Of a stretch of 64,000 nt of DNA, positions 42,543-51,799 are shown one piece after another (the first letter of the stretch is position 1; every line of letters starts with the position of its first letter). Origin of the DNA: Flavobacterium sp. UBA6135 (lineage in GTDB: Bacteria > Bacteroidota > Bacteroidia > Flavobacteriales > Flavobacteriaceae); contig NZ_DIVJ01000049.1 of the NCBI RefSeq assembly GCF_002428305.1, positions 48,536-112,535 on the forward strand, given 5' to 3'. The position numbers were made by a program, and so were the translations under genes. The notes under the pieces are model-generated. The model was not told the DNA's origin. It was given only the letters and a program-made list of their open reading frames with translations, and ran no database searches.

Positions 42543-42953
42543 ATGAAAAATTTACTTTTGATTACTTTCTTATTTTTCAATATTTCTTATGGTCTTGCCC
42601 AAGACAAGGCTACCATTGAAAAAGAAGCCACTGCCCTAGCCCAAGAACAATTGGATGGCTACAACAAACGTGACATTGAAGCTTTTTTGCAACCTTACAG
42701 TGAAAATGTAAAAGTATATACTTTTCCCGATCAACTTTTGTATGAAGGAAAGGCTAAGATGCGAGAAGAATATACGGCGATGTTCAATCAATTACCCGAT
42801 TTGTATTGTAAATTAGTAAACCGAATTGTGCTAAACAACAAAGTCATCGACCATGAAGAAGTTGTCTTTATGAAATCTGAACCCAAACTCTATGCGATTG
42901 CGGTTTATACAATTACGGATGGTAAGATTAGTGAGGTTCGATTCATACAGTAG
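42543..42953 (+). CDS. Secreted NTF2-like (SnoaL/steroid isomerase fold) protein
   Basis: A 136-residue protein with a cleavable signal peptide (ends YGLAQ) and an NTF2-like fold: AQEQLDGYNKRDIEAFLQPY, GKAKMREEYTAMFNQLPDLY, and a terminal YTITDGKISEVRFIQ. The family is broad, from isomerases to binding proteins, so the function is open. It is convergent with the membrane hydrolase gene, with stops adjacent. Confidence 0.82.
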   Translation: MKNLLLITFLFFNISYGLAQDKATIEKEATALAQEQLDGYNKRDIEAFLQPYSENVKVYTFPDQLLYEGKAKMREEYTAMFNQLPDLYCKLVNRIVLNNKVIDHEEVVFMKSEPKLYAIAVYTITDGKISEVRFIQ

Positions 42954-43958
42954 TTAATTCCCTTGCAACCTAATCCAAAGCTTCCTCAATAATTTCTTAG
43001 CTTGTTCTCGATTTTTATTTGGTAATTCCATCGCTTTGACCTCCCCTTTTTCTTCAGTAATTTGATAACTGAATGAAAATTGAAAATCATTTTCATCTGT
43101 ATTCATCACACCAAACCGCAAATCATTGAAAAGGAGTTGATTTTCTTTTTGGGTGATGCAGTACCAACCTTCTGAGATTCTTTTAAGTTGTTTGATTACT
43201 GCTTCGTTTTCATAGTCAGTAATCAATTCCTTTTGTTTTGGAATAAATTGAAATTGAATGGGTTTTGTATCAAAAAAAGAATAGTCGCCAATGTAATAAC
43301 CGTTTTCCACTTTTACGTTGGTGGTCCATAAAATGATATTGAATGGCGATGGTTTGACCACAATTTCTTGATAGGAAATATTCTTTTCTTCCAATTGTTT
43401 TTCAAATTTATTCGTTACGATTGATTGTACTAAAAGCGTGAGAAACAAATACGAAGTGCTCACAATCAATCCGATTCTATTCCAAAATAGTCGTTTAGGG
43501 TTGTCTTTCTTTTTCTTCATTGAAAGAATCAGAAACACTAAAAACGGCAAAGTATACAGCGGATCAATCACAAAAATGGATTGCAATGAATAGCGGTTTT
43601 CGAGTGGCCAAAACAATTGCGTTCCCCAAGTGGTGAATAAATCGAGTAAGGCGTGGGTTTGCAAAACAAGGTAAGAAAACAACGTAGCTTCTTTAAAATT
43701 TACTTCATTTTTCCTTTCTAACTTTTGCAATATCCATCCTAAAATGGGAGAAAGAACAAGAAAAAACAAAACAGAATGGCTGAACCCCCGGTGAATATCT
43801 GTTGCCGTTAACGGATCCAAAAATTTACCGTAAAGCACATCCAAATCGGGAATGGTTCCAACAATGGCACCGTAAAGAATGGCTTTGTTGCCAATCTTTT
43901 TACCGAGTACTTGATTGCCCACTGCAGCTCCGAGAACGATTTGACTTAGTGAATCCAT
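42954..43958 (-). CDS. Membrane-bound metal-dependent hydrolase (YdjM/DUF457-like)
   Basis: A 334-residue protein with the motif IHRGFSHSVLFF and upstream GTIPDLDVLYGK, the metal-binding signature of the YdjM/DUF457 family. It has four or five membrane helices and a large C-terminal extramembrane domain. Members are linked in other bacteria to phospholipase-like or LexA-controlled functions; the substrate here is unknown. Confidence 0.85.
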   Translation of the reverse strand: MDSLSQIVLGAAVGNQVLGKKIGNKAILYGAIVGTIPDLDVLYGKFLDPLTATDIHRGFSHSVLFFLVLSPILGWILQKLERKNEVNFKEATLFSYLVLQTHALLDLFTTWGTQLFWPLENRYSLQSIFVIDPLYTLPFLVFLILSMKKKKDNPKRLFWNRIGLIVSTSYLFLTLLVQSIVTNKFEKQLEEKNISYQEIVVKPSPFNIILWTTNVKVENGYYIGDYSFFDTKPIQFQFIPKQKELITDYENEAVIKQLKRISEGWYCITQKENQLLFNDLRFGVMNTDENDFQFSFSYQITEEKGEVKAMELPNKNREQAKKLLRKLWIRLQGN

Positions 43959-44060
43959 TTGGAAAGTTTGTGCAAAAATAGTTATTCGCTTACTAGTTTG
44001 ATAATGAGATGCTCTTTTTTAAGTTTTAATTAAATGGATTTGAAATTTTTTTGACACTTT

Positions 44061-44153
44061 CGTATCATAATTGAATAGTATCGTATCAAATCGTATCATT
44101 TTAGAGTTGCACTTTCAAATCATTTGCGTATATTTGCGTATCAAAACGTATCA
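44061..44153. promoter_or_regulatory. CGTATCA repeat array around the fic promoter (likely operator)
   Basis: CGTATCA occurs at 44061, 44082, 44092, 44137 and 44147, with CGTATAT at 44127. Neighbouring sites are 10 or 21 bases apart, one or two helical turns, so they would lie on one face of the DNA. The last site overlaps the leader just before the ATG. Confidence 0.65.
44107..44136 (+). promoter_or_regulatory. fic promoter, Bacteroidota consensus
   Basis: TTG at 44107-44109, 19 bases, TATATTTG at 44129-44136; the leader is only about 13 bases. Confidence 0.75.
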
Positions 44154-44155
44154 TT

Positions 44156-45196
44156 ATGAAAAATGGAGTCTATAATTTTAAGCTAAATATCGATTGGAAG
44201 CTGATTAAATTAATCAGTGCAATAGATCGTTTTGATGCCAATTGGACAGCCATTGAACGAAAAGAAGGACAAAGTCTCAAGGAATTAAAAAATGTTGCAA
44301 CTGTGCGAAGTGTTGGAGCTTCCAACCGAATTGAAGGCAACAAAATGAGTGATGAAGAAGTAGATGTATTACTTCAAAAAATTGACATTACAAAACTAAC
44401 CGATAGAGATGCTCAGGAAGTAGTTGGTTACTTTGAAGTAATGGATTTGATTTCAGAATCATTTGAAAACATCAATCTTGTTGAAAGTCATATCAAAAGT
44501 TTACACAATAGTTTGCTAAAATATAGTGCAAAAGACCAGTGGCACAAAGGCAATTTTAAATCACACAGTAATGCTGTTGAAGCCTCATTTCCTGATGGAA
44601 CAAAACAAATTATTTTTCAAACTACTGAAGCAGGATTCGCAACAGAAGACGCAATCAGGCATTTACTCAACTGGTATAACGTAGAAAAAGAAGTACATCC
44701 CTTAATCAAAATAGCCGCTTTTGTGTATGATTTTTTGAGTGTTCATCCCTTCCAAGACGGAAACGGAAGATTGAGTCGGTTAATTTCTACGCTTTTATTA
44801 CTCAAAAACGGGTATAGATGGATTCAATATGTGAGTTTTGAACACGAAATAGAAAATCGAAAAAACGAATATTATCAAGTGCTGAGAAGTTGTCAGGCAC
44901 AACGTCCGAATGAAGATATTACGGAATGGACAAATTACTTTTTAAGTTGCTTATCTAATATTCAATCGCAATTGACGAGGAAATTGGATAAAAGCGGTAA
45001 GGAAACGCAACTTTCACCCAAAGAAAAATTAATTTATACCATTATTCAAAACAGACCTCATATTCAGTCTGGTGAAATTGCTGAAAAGTTAGCGATACCC
45101 TCACCTACCGTTAAACGTATTTTGACAGCATTAATCAATAAAGAAATGATAGAAAAGCAAGGTAGTGGCCGTAATGTTAGCTACACTATAAAATAA
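44156..45196 (+). CDS. Fic-domain protein (probable AMP transferase) with winged-helix C-terminus
   Basis: A 346-residue class II Fic protein. The catalytic motif HPFQDGNGRLSR (His197-Arg208) is intact, and the inhibitory helix motif SNRIEGN (Ser56 to Asn62) lies N-terminal, so activity would be self-restrained. The C-terminal part (about 275-346) contains a winged helix-turn-helix (IQSGEIAEKLAIPSPTVKRI). The protein could thus bind the CGTATCA array in its own promoter. The family AMPylates target proteins; the target is unknown. Confidence 0.9.
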   Translation: MKNGVYNFKLNIDWKLIKLISAIDRFDANWTAIERKEGQSLKELKNVATVRSVGASNRIEGNKMSDEEVDVLLQKIDITKLTDRDAQEVVGYFEVMDLISESFENINLVESHIKSLHNSLLKYSAKDQWHKGNFKSHSNAVEASFPDGTKQIIFQTTEAGFATEDAIRHLLNWYNVEKEVHPLIKIAAFVYDFLSVHPFQDGNGRLSRLISTLLLLKNGYRWIQYVSFEHEIENRKNEYYQVLRSCQAQRPNEDITEWTNYFLSCLSNIQSQLTRKLDKSGKETQLSPKEKLIYTIIQNRPHIQSGEIAEKLAIPSPTVKRILTALINKEMIEKQGSGRNVSYTIK

Positions 45197-45360
45197 AAAC
45201 AACAATAAATGAATTATCTCCTAATTAAATCCATTTAAAAAAGTTTACACAAAAATAGGCATTCTGATTGTGTAAATTATGTAATGATATCACTTAATCT
45301 TATAACACAAAAGTTAAAATTTAATAGACCTTTATAGTTATAATTTTAAATTTATTTATA

Positions 45361-46233
45361 ATGGAAAAGTCTCATTCAACTCTCAATAGCACAATCGAAG
45401 TCAATAACATAAAACTATCCTATAATGATGTGGGAATTGGAAAAATACCGGTTGTTTTTTTGCACGGTTTTCCTTTCAATAAATCAATGTGGGATAATCA
45501 ATTAGCAACTTTTAAGGATACGCATCGATTTATCTCGTTAGATTTTAGAAGTTTTGGACAGTCGTCGAATGATGGTTCTGAATTGAGCATGGATTTATTG
45601 GCAGATGATTTGATTGGATTTTTGAATGCGTTGCGATTGCGAAAAGTGATTATTTGCGGTCTCTCAATGGGTGGGTTTGTGACCTTGAATGCTGTTAAAC
45701 GTTTTCCGGAACGCTTTGCTGCTTTGATTTTGTGTGATACCAATTGTGTTGCCGACACTTCAGAGCAAAGAGAAAAAAGGGATGAAGTTATCGAAGAAAT
45801 TGAGAAAAACGGTACGTCGAAATTCTCGGCTACGTTTTTGGATTCGCTTTTTGCTGATGACACCTATTCCTCGAAAAAACAACTAGTAGGAAAAATAAAT
45901 GCCGACATTTTGGCCAATACACCGGAAGTCATAACAGCCGGTTTGAAAGCGTTGGCAACCCGAACGGAAACGTGTTCTTCTTTGGTGGAAATTGCTGTTC
46001 CAACGTTGATTATTTGTGGTCGTGAAGATGAAGTGACTCCGTTGGAACAATCGGAATTTATGAATAAACAAATTAAAGATTCGACTTTGAAAGTGATTAA
46101 TAATGCCGGACATTTATCCAATATGGAGCAACCGGAACTATTTAATGCAGAGCTTTTAGAGTTTTTGTCATCGGAACCGATTATCACGATGGTGAATTCG
46201 ATTAAAGAGCCTAATGCGAATTTGTTTGTGTAA
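45361..46233 (+). CDS. Alpha/beta hydrolase
   Basis: A 290-residue cytoplasmic enzyme with the alpha/beta hydrolase features: oxyanion segment LHGFPFN, nucleophile GLSMGG (Ser102), an acid in ICGREDEVTP and His in NNAGHLSNMEQP. It resembles lactonase/esterase members such as 3-oxoadipate enol-lactonase, but no aromatic-degradation genes are near. The gene ends at a strong terminator. Confidence 0.88.
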   Translation: MEKSHSTLNSTIEVNNIKLSYNDVGIGKIPVVFLHGFPFNKSMWDNQLATFKDTHRFISLDFRSFGQSSNDGSELSMDLLADDLIGFLNALRLRKVIICGLSMGGFVTLNAVKRFPERFAALILCDTNCVADTSEQREKRDEVIEEIEKNGTSKFSATFLDSLFADDTYSSKKQLVGKINADILANTPEVITAGLKALATRTETCSSLVEIAVPTLIICGREDEVTPLEQSEFMNKQIKDSTLKVINNAGHLSNMEQPELFNAELLEFLSSEPIITMVNSIKEPNANLFV

Positions 46234-46235
46234 AA

Positions 46236-46270
46236 AAAGAGAGGCAAAAATTAAAATTTGCCTCTCTTTC
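46236..46270. terminator. Bidirectional terminator
   Basis: AAAGAGAGGCAAA pairs perfectly with TTTGCCTCTCTTT; it lies between two convergent genes with T-rich flanks on both strands. Confidence 0.85.
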
Positions 46271-46283
46271 TTATTTATGGTAT

Positions 46284-49200
46284 CTACATATTCCTCCTAT
46301 ACTGCCCACCCACTTCAAACAACGCACTCGTAATTTGACCAAGCGAACAATATTTGGTGGCTTCCATCAAACGTTCAAAAATATTTTGGTTGTTGATAGC
46401 GGCTTCTTGCAAGCTGTTTAATTGTTCGTTTACTTTTTGCTCGTGCAATTGGTGTAAGGTTTCTAAGGTCTTAATTTGAAATTGTTTTTCTTCTTCGGTG
46501 GCACGAATTACTTCTGCCGGAATCACCGTTGGAGAACCTTTTGAACTTAAAAACGTATTCACCCCAATGATTGGGAAATCGCCATTGTGTTTTAAGGTTT
46601 CATAATACAACGATTCTTCTTGAATTTTAGAACGTTGGTACATGGTTTCCATTGCACCTAAAACACCGCCACGTTCTGTGATTCGGTCGAATTCTTGTAA
46701 AACGGCATCTTCCACTAAATCGGTTAATTCTTCGATGATGAACGAACCTTGAATTGGGTTTTCGTTTTTGGCTAAACCTAATTCTTTGTTGATAATCAAT
46801 TGAATAGCCATCGCACGACGAACGGATTCTTCGGTTGGTGTTGTAATGGCTTCGTCATACGCATTCGTGTGCAACGAGTTGCAGTTATCGTAAATGGCAT
46901 ACAAGGCTTGCAACGTGGTTCGGATGTCGTTGAAATCAATTTCCTGAGCGTGCAACGAACGTCCGGATGTTTGAATATGGTATTTCAACATCTGAGCTCT
47001 TTCGTTTGCTCCGTATTTATTTTTTAAGGCTTTTGCCCAAATTTTTCTTGCCACACGACCAATCACGGCATATTCCGGATCGATTCCGTTGGAGAAAAAG
47101 AAGGATAAATTGGGTCCGAAATCGTTGATGTTCATTCCGCGACTCAAATAATATTCCACGTAAGTGAAACCATTCGCCAGCGTGAACGCCAATTGCGTGA
47201 TGGGGTTTGCCCCTGCTTCCGCAATATGATAACCCGAAATTGACACTGAATAGAAATTACGTACGTTCTTTTTAATGAAATATTCCTGCACGTCACCCAT
47301 CAAACGAAGAGCGAATTCGGTGGAAAAAATACAGGTGTTTTGTGCCTGATCTTCTTTTAAAATATCGGCTTGAACGGTTCCGCGAACTTGTGCTAAGGTT
47401 TTAATTTTGATGTCTTGGTACACGTCTTGCGGTAGCACTTGGTCTCCGGTTACGCCTAATAACATCAACCCTAAACCGTTGTTTCCTCTGGGAAGTTCGC
47501 CGTTGTAGGTTGGACGAACGAAACCGTTTTTCTTGTAGATTTCGTTGATTTTTTCTTCTACCTCAACTTGTAAATTATTTTCGATGATGTATTTTTCACA
47601 ATTCTGATCGATGGCGGCATTCATAAAAAAGCCAAGCAACATCGGAGCCGGACCGTTGATGGTCATACTCACAGACGTTAACGGATGACTTAAATCGAAA
47701 CCGGAATATAATTTTTTGGCATCGTCTAAACAGCAAATGGAAACCCCGGCATTACCAATTTTTCCGTAAATATCCGGACGTAAATCGGGGTCGTTTCCGT
47801 ATAATGTTACTGAGTCAAACGCCGTTGATAAACGTTTGGCGGGTAAACCTGCACTCACATAGTGAAAACGTTTGTTGGTTCGCTCCGGTCCGCCTTCTCC
47901 GGCAAACATTCGCGATGGATCTTCGCCTTCTCGTTTGAACGGATACAATCCTGATGCAAAAGGGAATTCTCCGGGAACGTTTTCTTGTAAATTCCATTTT
48001 AAAATATCACCCCACGCTTGGTATTTTGGCAACGCTACTTTTGGTATTTGCGAATGCGAAAGTGATTCGGTGTGCGTTTGAATTTTGATTTCTTTGTCCC
48101 GAACTTTGAACGAATAAATCGGATTTTTGTATTTATTTACTTTTTCATCCCACGTTAAAATGATTTCCCAGTTGAATGGGTCGAGGTTCATTTTTACACG
48201 GTCGAATTCTTTGGTTAATAAACTCAAAAACTCTTTATTGGTTGTGGATGCTGCGTTTTGTAGTTGTTCTTCGTTGATTCCGAATTTGGTTAAACCTAAT
48301 TTGTTGATGTGACCAACTGATTCGATGGTTTTGTAAATTCCGTATAATTTTTGAGCGACATCTACTTGTGATAAAACCGTTTCGTCATACTTGCGGTTAT
48401 TTTCTGCAATTTCAGAAAGATAACGTGTTCTGTGTGGTGGAATGACGAAAATTTTCTCGCTCATTTCACGTGTGATTTCGAAGGTAGATTTTAAATCCGC
48501 TTCTGTTTTTTCGACGATTTTGTCCATCACTTTTTTGTAAAGTGTGTTCATTCCCGGATCATTAAACTGCGAAGCAATTGTTCCAAAAACCGGTAGTGAA
48601 TCTAAATCGGCATCCCAAAGATTATGATTCCGTTGGTATTGTTTTTTCACATCACGAAGTGCATCAAGCGAACCTCTTTTATCGAATTTGTTGATGGCGA
48701 CTAAATCAGCAAAATCAAGCATATCGATTTTTTCCAATTGGGTTGCGGCACCGAATTCAGGTGTCATTACATATAACGAAACATCGGAATGTTCGATGAT
48801 TTCGGTATCACTTTGACCAATTCCGGAGGTTTCGAGGATAATGATGTCGTATTTTGCTGCTTTTAGGACTTGAATAGCTTCGGCAACATATTTTGATAAC
48901 GCTAAATTGGATTGACGAGTAGCCAACGAACGCATATAAACTCTAGGATTATTGATGGCGTTCATTCGGATTCTGTCACCCAACAAAGCTCCGCCTGTTT
49001 TTCGTTTGGATGGATCTACGGAAATTAATCCAATTGTTTTTTCAGGGAAATCAATTAGAAAACGACGAACTAATTCATCTACTAACGATGATTTTCCTGC
49101 TCCGCCTGTTCCGGTGATTCCGAGAACGGGAATTTTGGAGGTTTCATTTTCTCTGTGAATAGTGTCTAACGTTTCTTTGGCAATATCCGGAAAATTCTCT

Positions 49201-49718
49201 GCTGCTGAAATGACGCGAGCGATTGAACGTGGATTTTTTTTGTATAATTCTTTGGCTTCTCCATTCAAATTATCGCCAATTGGGTAATCGGATTGTTGCA
49301 CCAAATCATTAATCATTCCTTGCAAGCCCATGGCACGACCGTCATCGGGTGAATAAATTCTGGTGATTCCGTAATCGTGAAGGTCTTTAATTTCTTCGGG
49401 AAGGATTACGCCTCCTCCACCGCCAAATATTTTGATATGACCGGCTCCTTTTTCTTTGAGCAAATCGTGCATGTATTTGAAATATTCGTTGTGGCCACCT
49501 TGGTAGGATGTCATCGCAATTGCGTTGGCATCTTCTTGAATGGCGGTGTTAACGACTTCTTCAACGCTTCTGTCGTGGCCAAGGTGAATGACTTCTACGC
49601 CTGTGGCTTGAATGATGCGTCGCATGATGTTGATGGCTGCATCGTGTCCGTCAAAAAGGGATGCGGCAGTTACAATTCTTACTTTATTTTTAGGAATATA
49701 AGGAGTTGCTTGTTCCAT
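46284..49718 (-). CDS. icmF: IcmF, fused isobutyryl-CoA mutase with MeaB-like GTPase domain
   Basis: A 1144-residue fusion. Domain order is B12-binding (about 10-140; LFDGHDAAINIM, His25), MeaB-type G-protein (about 195-420; P-loop GTGGAGKSS at 203-211 and NKFDKRGSLD) and acyl-CoA mutase (about 520-1144; YPFKREGEDPSRMFAGEGG). It interconverts isobutyryl- and n-butyryl-CoA with adenosylcobalamin; related fusions act on pivalyl- or isovaleryl-CoA, which cannot be excluded here. The gene has no obvious cobalamin riboswitch. Length is normal for IcmF. Confidence 0.93.
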   Translation of the reverse strand: MEQATPYIPKNKVRIVTAASLFDGHDAAINIMRRIIQATGVEVIHLGHDRSVEEVVNTAIQEDANAIAMTSYQGGHNEYFKYMHDLLKEKGAGHIKIFGGGGGVILPEEIKDLHDYGITRIYSPDDGRAMGLQGMINDLVQQSDYPIGDNLNGEAKELYKKNPRSIARVISAAENFPDIAKETLDTIHRENETSKIPVLGITGTGGAGKSSLVDELVRRFLIDFPEKTIGLISVDPSKRKTGGALLGDRIRMNAINNPRVYMRSLATRQSNLALSKYVAEAIQVLKAAKYDIIILETSGIGQSDTEIIEHSDVSLYVMTPEFGAATQLEKIDMLDFADLVAINKFDKRGSLDALRDVKKQYQRNHNLWDADLDSLPVFGTIASQFNDPGMNTLYKKVMDKIVEKTEADLKSTFEITREMSEKIFVIPPHRTRYLSEIAENNRKYDETVLSQVDVAQKLYGIYKTIESVGHINKLGLTKFGINEEQLQNAASTTNKEFLSLLTKEFDRVKMNLDPFNWEIILTWDEKVNKYKNPIYSFKVRDKEIKIQTHTESLSHSQIPKVALPKYQAWGDILKWNLQENVPGEFPFASGLYPFKREGEDPSRMFAGEGGPERTNKRFHYVSAGLPAKRLSTAFDSVTLYGNDPDLRPDIYGKIGNAGVSICCLDDAKKLYSGFDLSHPLTSVSMTINGPAPMLLGFFMNAAIDQNCEKYIIENNLQVEVEEKINEIYKKNGFVRPTYNGELPRGNNGLGLMLLGVTGDQVLPQDVYQDIKIKTLAQVRGTVQADILKEDQAQNTCIFSTEFALRLMGDVQEYFIKKNVRNFYSVSISGYHIAEAGANPITQLAFTLANGFTYVEYYLSRGMNINDFGPNLSFFFSNGIDPEYAVIGRVARKIWAKALKNKYGANERAQMLKYHIQTSGRSLHAQEIDFNDIRTTLQALYAIYDNCNSLHTNAYDEAITTPTEESVRRAMAIQLIINKELGLAKNENPIQGSFIIEELTDLVEDAVLQEFDRITERGGVLGAMETMYQRSKIQEESLYYETLKHNGDFPIIGVNTFLSSKGSPTVIPAEVIRATEEEKQFQIKTLETLHQLHEQKVNEQLNSLQEAAINNQNIFERLMEATKYCSLGQITSALFEVGGQYRRNM

Positions 49719-49901
49719 TGATAAAAAAATGATGTTTTTGAGGGTGCAATTTACGGAATTAATAAAAAATAATATGTTTTTTTTGTTTCAAGTTGGATTT
49801 TTGAACACGGATTTTGAAATATAAGGACTCTAAACTTGAAAGAATATTTTTTTGCCACAAAGATTGAAAGGCACAAAGCTTTTGGAAACTGAAAATTGAC
49901 G

Positions 49902-49928
49902 CTTCAACCTGAAACTTGAAACCTTAAA
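49902..49928. repeat. Degenerate heptamer array (CTTGAAA type)
   Basis: CTTCAA, CCTGAAA, CTTGAAA and CCTTAAA in tandem between icmF and the DUF4197 gene; the same words as at 371-398. Confidence 0.6.
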
Positions 49929-49967
49929 CTTTTAACCAACAGAAACAAAAAAGGCATGCTATTTGTT

Positions 49968-49975
49968 TACTTTTG
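49968..49975 (+). promoter_or_regulatory. -7 element for the DUF4197 gene
   Basis: TACTTTTG, 24 bases upstream of the ATG at 50000; no TTG at the -33 distance. Confidence 0.4.
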
Positions 49976-49999
49976 AACCATTAAATTTATTCTACTATT

Positions 50000-50710
50000 A
50001 TGAAAAAAACTATTTTATTTTTGTGTGCCTTTTCTTTTTTCAGTTGTGCCGAGATGCAACAAATTGCCAATCAATTTCCTCAAACCGGTGGAATGTTAGG
50101 TAATGCTGATATTTCAAACGGACTAAAAGAAGCGTTAAACAATGGTATTGACAAACAAGTTTCTACGTTAACCAAAGTGGATGGTTTTTTTAAAAATGAA
50201 GCGGTAAAAATTTTATTGCCGGACGAATTGAAAGTAGTCGATTCGAGATTACGTTCAATGGGTTTGTCAAGTTTAGCAGATGAAGGTTTAAAAGTATTGA
50301 ATCGTGCTGCAGAAGATGCCGTAAAAGAAGCTACACCAATTTTTGTTGATGCTGTGAGACAAATGTCTTTTAATGATGCCAAAAATATTTTGATGGGTAA
50401 TCAAACTGCTGCAACTTCTTATTTACAGAACACCACCTCCAATGCGTTGTATTCTAAATTTAATCCGGTGATTAAAAATTCGTTTTCAAAAGTTGGTGCT
50501 GATCAAGTTTGGTCCAACATTATTACAAAATACAATGCTATTCCTTTGGTTACAAAAGTTAATCCTGATTTAACCGATTATACTACCAACAAAGCCATGG
50601 AAGGCGTTTTTAAAATGATTGCTGTGGAGGAAAAAGAGATTCGTACGAATTTGAATGCCAGAAGTTCTGATTTGTTGAAAAGGGTTTTTGCGATGCAGGA
50701 TGGTAAGTAG
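50000..50710 (+). CDS. DUF4197 lipoprotein
   Basis: A 236-residue lipoprotein (lipobox FFSC, Cys16) made of helices, with the DUF4197 pattern GLKEALNNGIDKQVSTLTKVDGFF, then LPDELK, LNRAAEDAVKEATPIF and DYTTNKAMEGVFKMIAVEEKEIR. The function of the family is unknown. It probably resides in the periplasm or on the outer membrane. It stands alone. Confidence 0.9.
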   Translation: MKKTILFLCAFSFFSCAEMQQIANQFPQTGGMLGNADISNGLKEALNNGIDKQVSTLTKVDGFFKNEAVKILLPDELKVVDSRLRSMGLSSLADEGLKVLNRAAEDAVKEATPIFVDAVRQMSFNDAKNILMGNQTAATSYLQNTTSNALYSKFNPVIKNSFSKVGADQVWSNIITKYNAIPLVTKVNPDLTDYTTNKAMEGVFKMIAVEEKEIRTNLNARSSDLLKRVFAMQDGK

Positions 50711-50732
50711 GGTGATGGTAATGGGTAATGGG
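50711..50732. repeat. Short GGTAATGG tandem repeat
   Basis: GGTGATGGTAATGGGTAATGGG immediately after the DUF4197 stop, given in parts: GGTGAT, GGTAAT, GGGTAAT, GGG. Confidence 0.45.
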
Positions 50733-50865
50733 TTTTCACTTCATGCTAAAATTTTAATTATCAATAACATATATATAACAAATGCTTAACACAAAGAATT
50801 GAAAATTCTGCCGATATTTGCAATATAAATTTAAGGTTTGTTTGGTTAGAGTTAGTTAGTAAAAA

Positions 50866-50898
50866 GAAAGTCAGTGTTTGAGACCACTGACTTTTTTT
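50866..50898. terminator. Bidirectional terminator before the hydrolase stop
   Basis: AAAGTCAGTG pairs with CACTGACTTT around eight bases; T-runs on both sides; it ends at the stop of the minus-strand hydrolase. Confidence 0.75.
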
Positions 50899-51683
50899 TA
50901 TGCTTTAGACTGAACGAATGTAATGACTGCCGTATTGAAGTGAAGCGGTTGCTCTACATTTACTACGTGTCCGCAGTTTTCTATCACAAATAATTCTGCT
51001 GTTTTATAATGTTTTTCAACTACTTGACGAACCGACGGTAAAAACATATAATCTTCTTCTCCCATAACATATAAGGTTGGAATATTAATTTCTACTTGAC
51101 GAAACCACCGCAAAACCGGATTGATTTCGGCAGTAAGCTTAAACCATTTTATAAATTCTTTTTGATATAATTTTTTGGCTTCATTAATGAAAAGTAAACG
51201 TGATTGTTTGTGGTTTTTCTTTGGCATTATAACGAAAGCAAAAAATCGATACAGCACTAAATACGGTAAAACGTATTTGAAAATGTTTCCTAATTTCATA
51301 AGAATCTGCGAACGGAAATTCATTTTTAAAATGGCTCCACCCATAATCATCGATTTTACTCTAGTGGGATGCATTTCTGCTAATTGTCTGATAACTATTG
51401 TTCCCAATGAAATTCCCACAAAATGTGATGCCTCAATTTTTAAATGATCAATAACTTCAAAAACATCTTGTGCAATGGATTGAAAAGTATACTTTTTTTG
51501 AAAACCAGCAGATAAAGTCGGTTTTGAATCTCCATGCCCCCTCAAATCCAATAGCAACACATTGAAATGTTTTTGAAATTCTCTAATTTGTTTGAACCAA
51601 ATGGATGAACTCCCTCCTGCTCCGTGAACAAAAGTGACCCATTCTGTGCTGGAATCATTGTTATAAATGGTATAAGCAATCAC
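50898..51683 (-). CDS. Alpha/beta hydrolase
   Basis: A 261-residue enzyme: FVHGAGGSSSIWF, LDLRGHGDS, the nucleophile GISLGT (Ser92) and His in NCGHVVNVEQP. Start is GTG at 51683, which is 18 bases from the -7 element of a perfect promoter, so the leader is short. It resembles esterases or lactonases; the substrate is unknown. Unrelated in context to the hydrolase at 45361. Confidence 0.88.
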   Translation of the reverse strand: MIAYTIYNNDSSTEWVTFVHGAGGSSSIWFKQIREFQKHFNVLLLDLRGHGDSKPTLSAGFQKKYTFQSIAQDVFEVIDHLKIEASHFVGISLGTIVIRQLAEMHPTRVKSMIMGGAILKMNFRSQILMKLGNIFKYVLPYLVLYRFFAFVIMPKKNHKQSRLLFINEAKKLYQKEFIKWFKLTAEINPVLRWFRQVEINIPTLYVMGEEDYMFLPSVRQVVEKHYKTAELFVIENCGHVVNVEQPLHFNTAVITFVQSKA

Positions 51684-51700
51684 TAATTTTGGATTTTCAA

Positions 51701-51730
51701 CAAAAATAGTCTTTTTATCAACAATTGCAA
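51701..51730 (-). promoter_or_regulatory. Promoter of the alpha/beta hydrolase gene, consensus
   Basis: Minus strand TTG at 51730-51728, 19 bases, TATTTTTG at 51708-51701. Confidence 0.7.
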
Positions 51731-51770
51731 TCTTAACAATTCATAATGAAAATTTAATGTTTCAATAATG

Positions 51771-51778
51771 TACCTTTG
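51771..51778 (+). promoter_or_regulatory. -7 element of the small gene at 51800
   Basis: TACCTTTG, 21 bases before the ATG; the -33 position is weak. Confidence 0.4.
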
Positions 51779-51799
51779 CTAAAATAAAATTTCACCCCA

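Noticed and set aside
49719..49999. Cobalamin riboswitch upstream of icmF
   Set aside because: I saw none of the conserved B12-box sequence or a fitting fold; the region holds degenerate repeats and the DUF4197 promoter.
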